NCBI GenBank assembly: GCA_964230965.1
Contig: CAXRJA010000015.1
Location: 1-13,372, forward strand
Length of the DNA stretch: 13,372 nt
Direction: 5' to 3'
Source of the DNA: UBA8290 sp964230965
Lineage (GTDB): Bacteria > Bacillota_I > Bacilli_A > Acholeplasmatales > Acholeplasmataceae
Shown: piece after piece, positions 13,181 to 13,372 of the stretch
How the letters are laid out: each line of letters opens with the position of its first letter
How positions within the stretch are numbered: the first letter of the stretch is position 1
Translations under genes and position numbers: made by a program
The notes under the pieces: model-generated
Told to the model about the DNA's origin: nothing
The model's input: the letters and a program-made list of their open reading frames with translations, nothing else
Databases searched by the model: none

Positions 13181-13372
13181 ATGAAAAAATCGAACAGACT
13201 AATAGAGAATGCATTATTAATATCATCTATAATGATGTTTATCTATTCATACGTAGGTTTTGTATTTTTGCCACCTGTAACACTAGCTCCACCTTTAAAA
13301 GCATCTTTTGATTCTAACACACTAGCGATTATCTCACATGCTGTATTTTCATCGATTGCTATTCTCACAGGT
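13181..13372 (+). CDS. Partial membrane protein, possibly DUF2306-like
   Basis: The ORF is open to the window end; 64 residues are visible and the 3' part is missing. AGGAG (13170-13174) lies six bases before the ATG. The protein starts MKKSNRLIENALLIS. A first membrane helix runs over about residues 10-31 (ALLISSIMMFIYSYVGFVFL), followed by a PP-containing loop and a second hydrophobic segment (about 48-64, LAIISHAVFSSIAILTG). A His within the second segment and the AILTG ending recall the start of DUF2306 integral membrane proteins (HxxxGxxALLxGPxQF), but this rests on very few residues. It has its own promoter and is divergent from mvaA. The existence of the gene is well supported; the function is unknown. 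Confidence 0.7.
   Translation, partial: MKKSNRLIENALLISSIMMFIYSYVGFVFLPPVTLAPPLKASFDSNTLAIISHAVFSSIAILTG

Overview
The window is an AT-rich bacterial chromosome segment, about one third G+C by eye. Tryptophan is TGG, and TAA, TAG and TGA all end genes, so the standard code applies and the Mycoplasma-type code (TGA = Trp) does not. Compact convergent and divergent gene pairs, overlapping genes, tRNAs with encoded CCA ends and a mevalonate (not MEP) isoprenoid pathway point to a low-GC Gram-positive or Mollicutes-type lineage. Acholeplasmatales or relatives are the best guess, but this is inference.

Layout. (1) 1-1805, + strand: the tex RNA-binding protein gene. Its 5' part runs off the window and is interrupted by two in-frame stop codons. 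(2) 1856-3304, - strand: gnd, 6-phosphogluconate dehydrogenase, convergent with tex across a shared hairpin terminator. (3) 3435-3605, + strand: tRNA-Ser(GCU) and tRNA-Glu(UUC). (4) 3699-5842, + strand: three overlapping genes for a Wzz/CapA-type membrane adaptor, a CpsD/CapB-type tyrosine kinase with a Tyr-Gly tail, and a CpsB/CapC-type PHP phosphatase. No polysaccharide synthesis gene is visible in the window. (5) 5857-12867: an isoprenoid island. Prenyl diphosphate synthase (ispA, -) is divergent from mvaK1-mvaD-mvaK2-fni (+), which converges on mvaA-mvaS (-). (6) 12868-13180: a divergent, AT-rich control region. (7) 13181-13372: the start of a membrane protein gene cut off by the window end.

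How the genes work together. MvaS and MvaA turn acetyl-CoA plus acetoacetyl-CoA into mevalonate. MvaK1, MvaK2 and MvaD phosphorylate and decarboxylate it to isopentenyl diphosphate. Fni (type 2 isomerase) gives dimethylallyl diphosphate, and IspA condenses the C5 units to farnesyl diphosphate or longer. Only acetoacetyl-CoA thiolase is missing. The HMG-CoA reductase is class I (eukaryote/archaea type), unlike the class II enzyme usual in Gram-positive cocci. The control regions of both mva transcription units share short sequence words (an 11-mer and a 10-mer with GAATCAA/TTGATTC cores) that may be a common operator. The kinase, adaptor and phosphatase genes look like a phosphotyrosine control circuit for surface polymer assembly.
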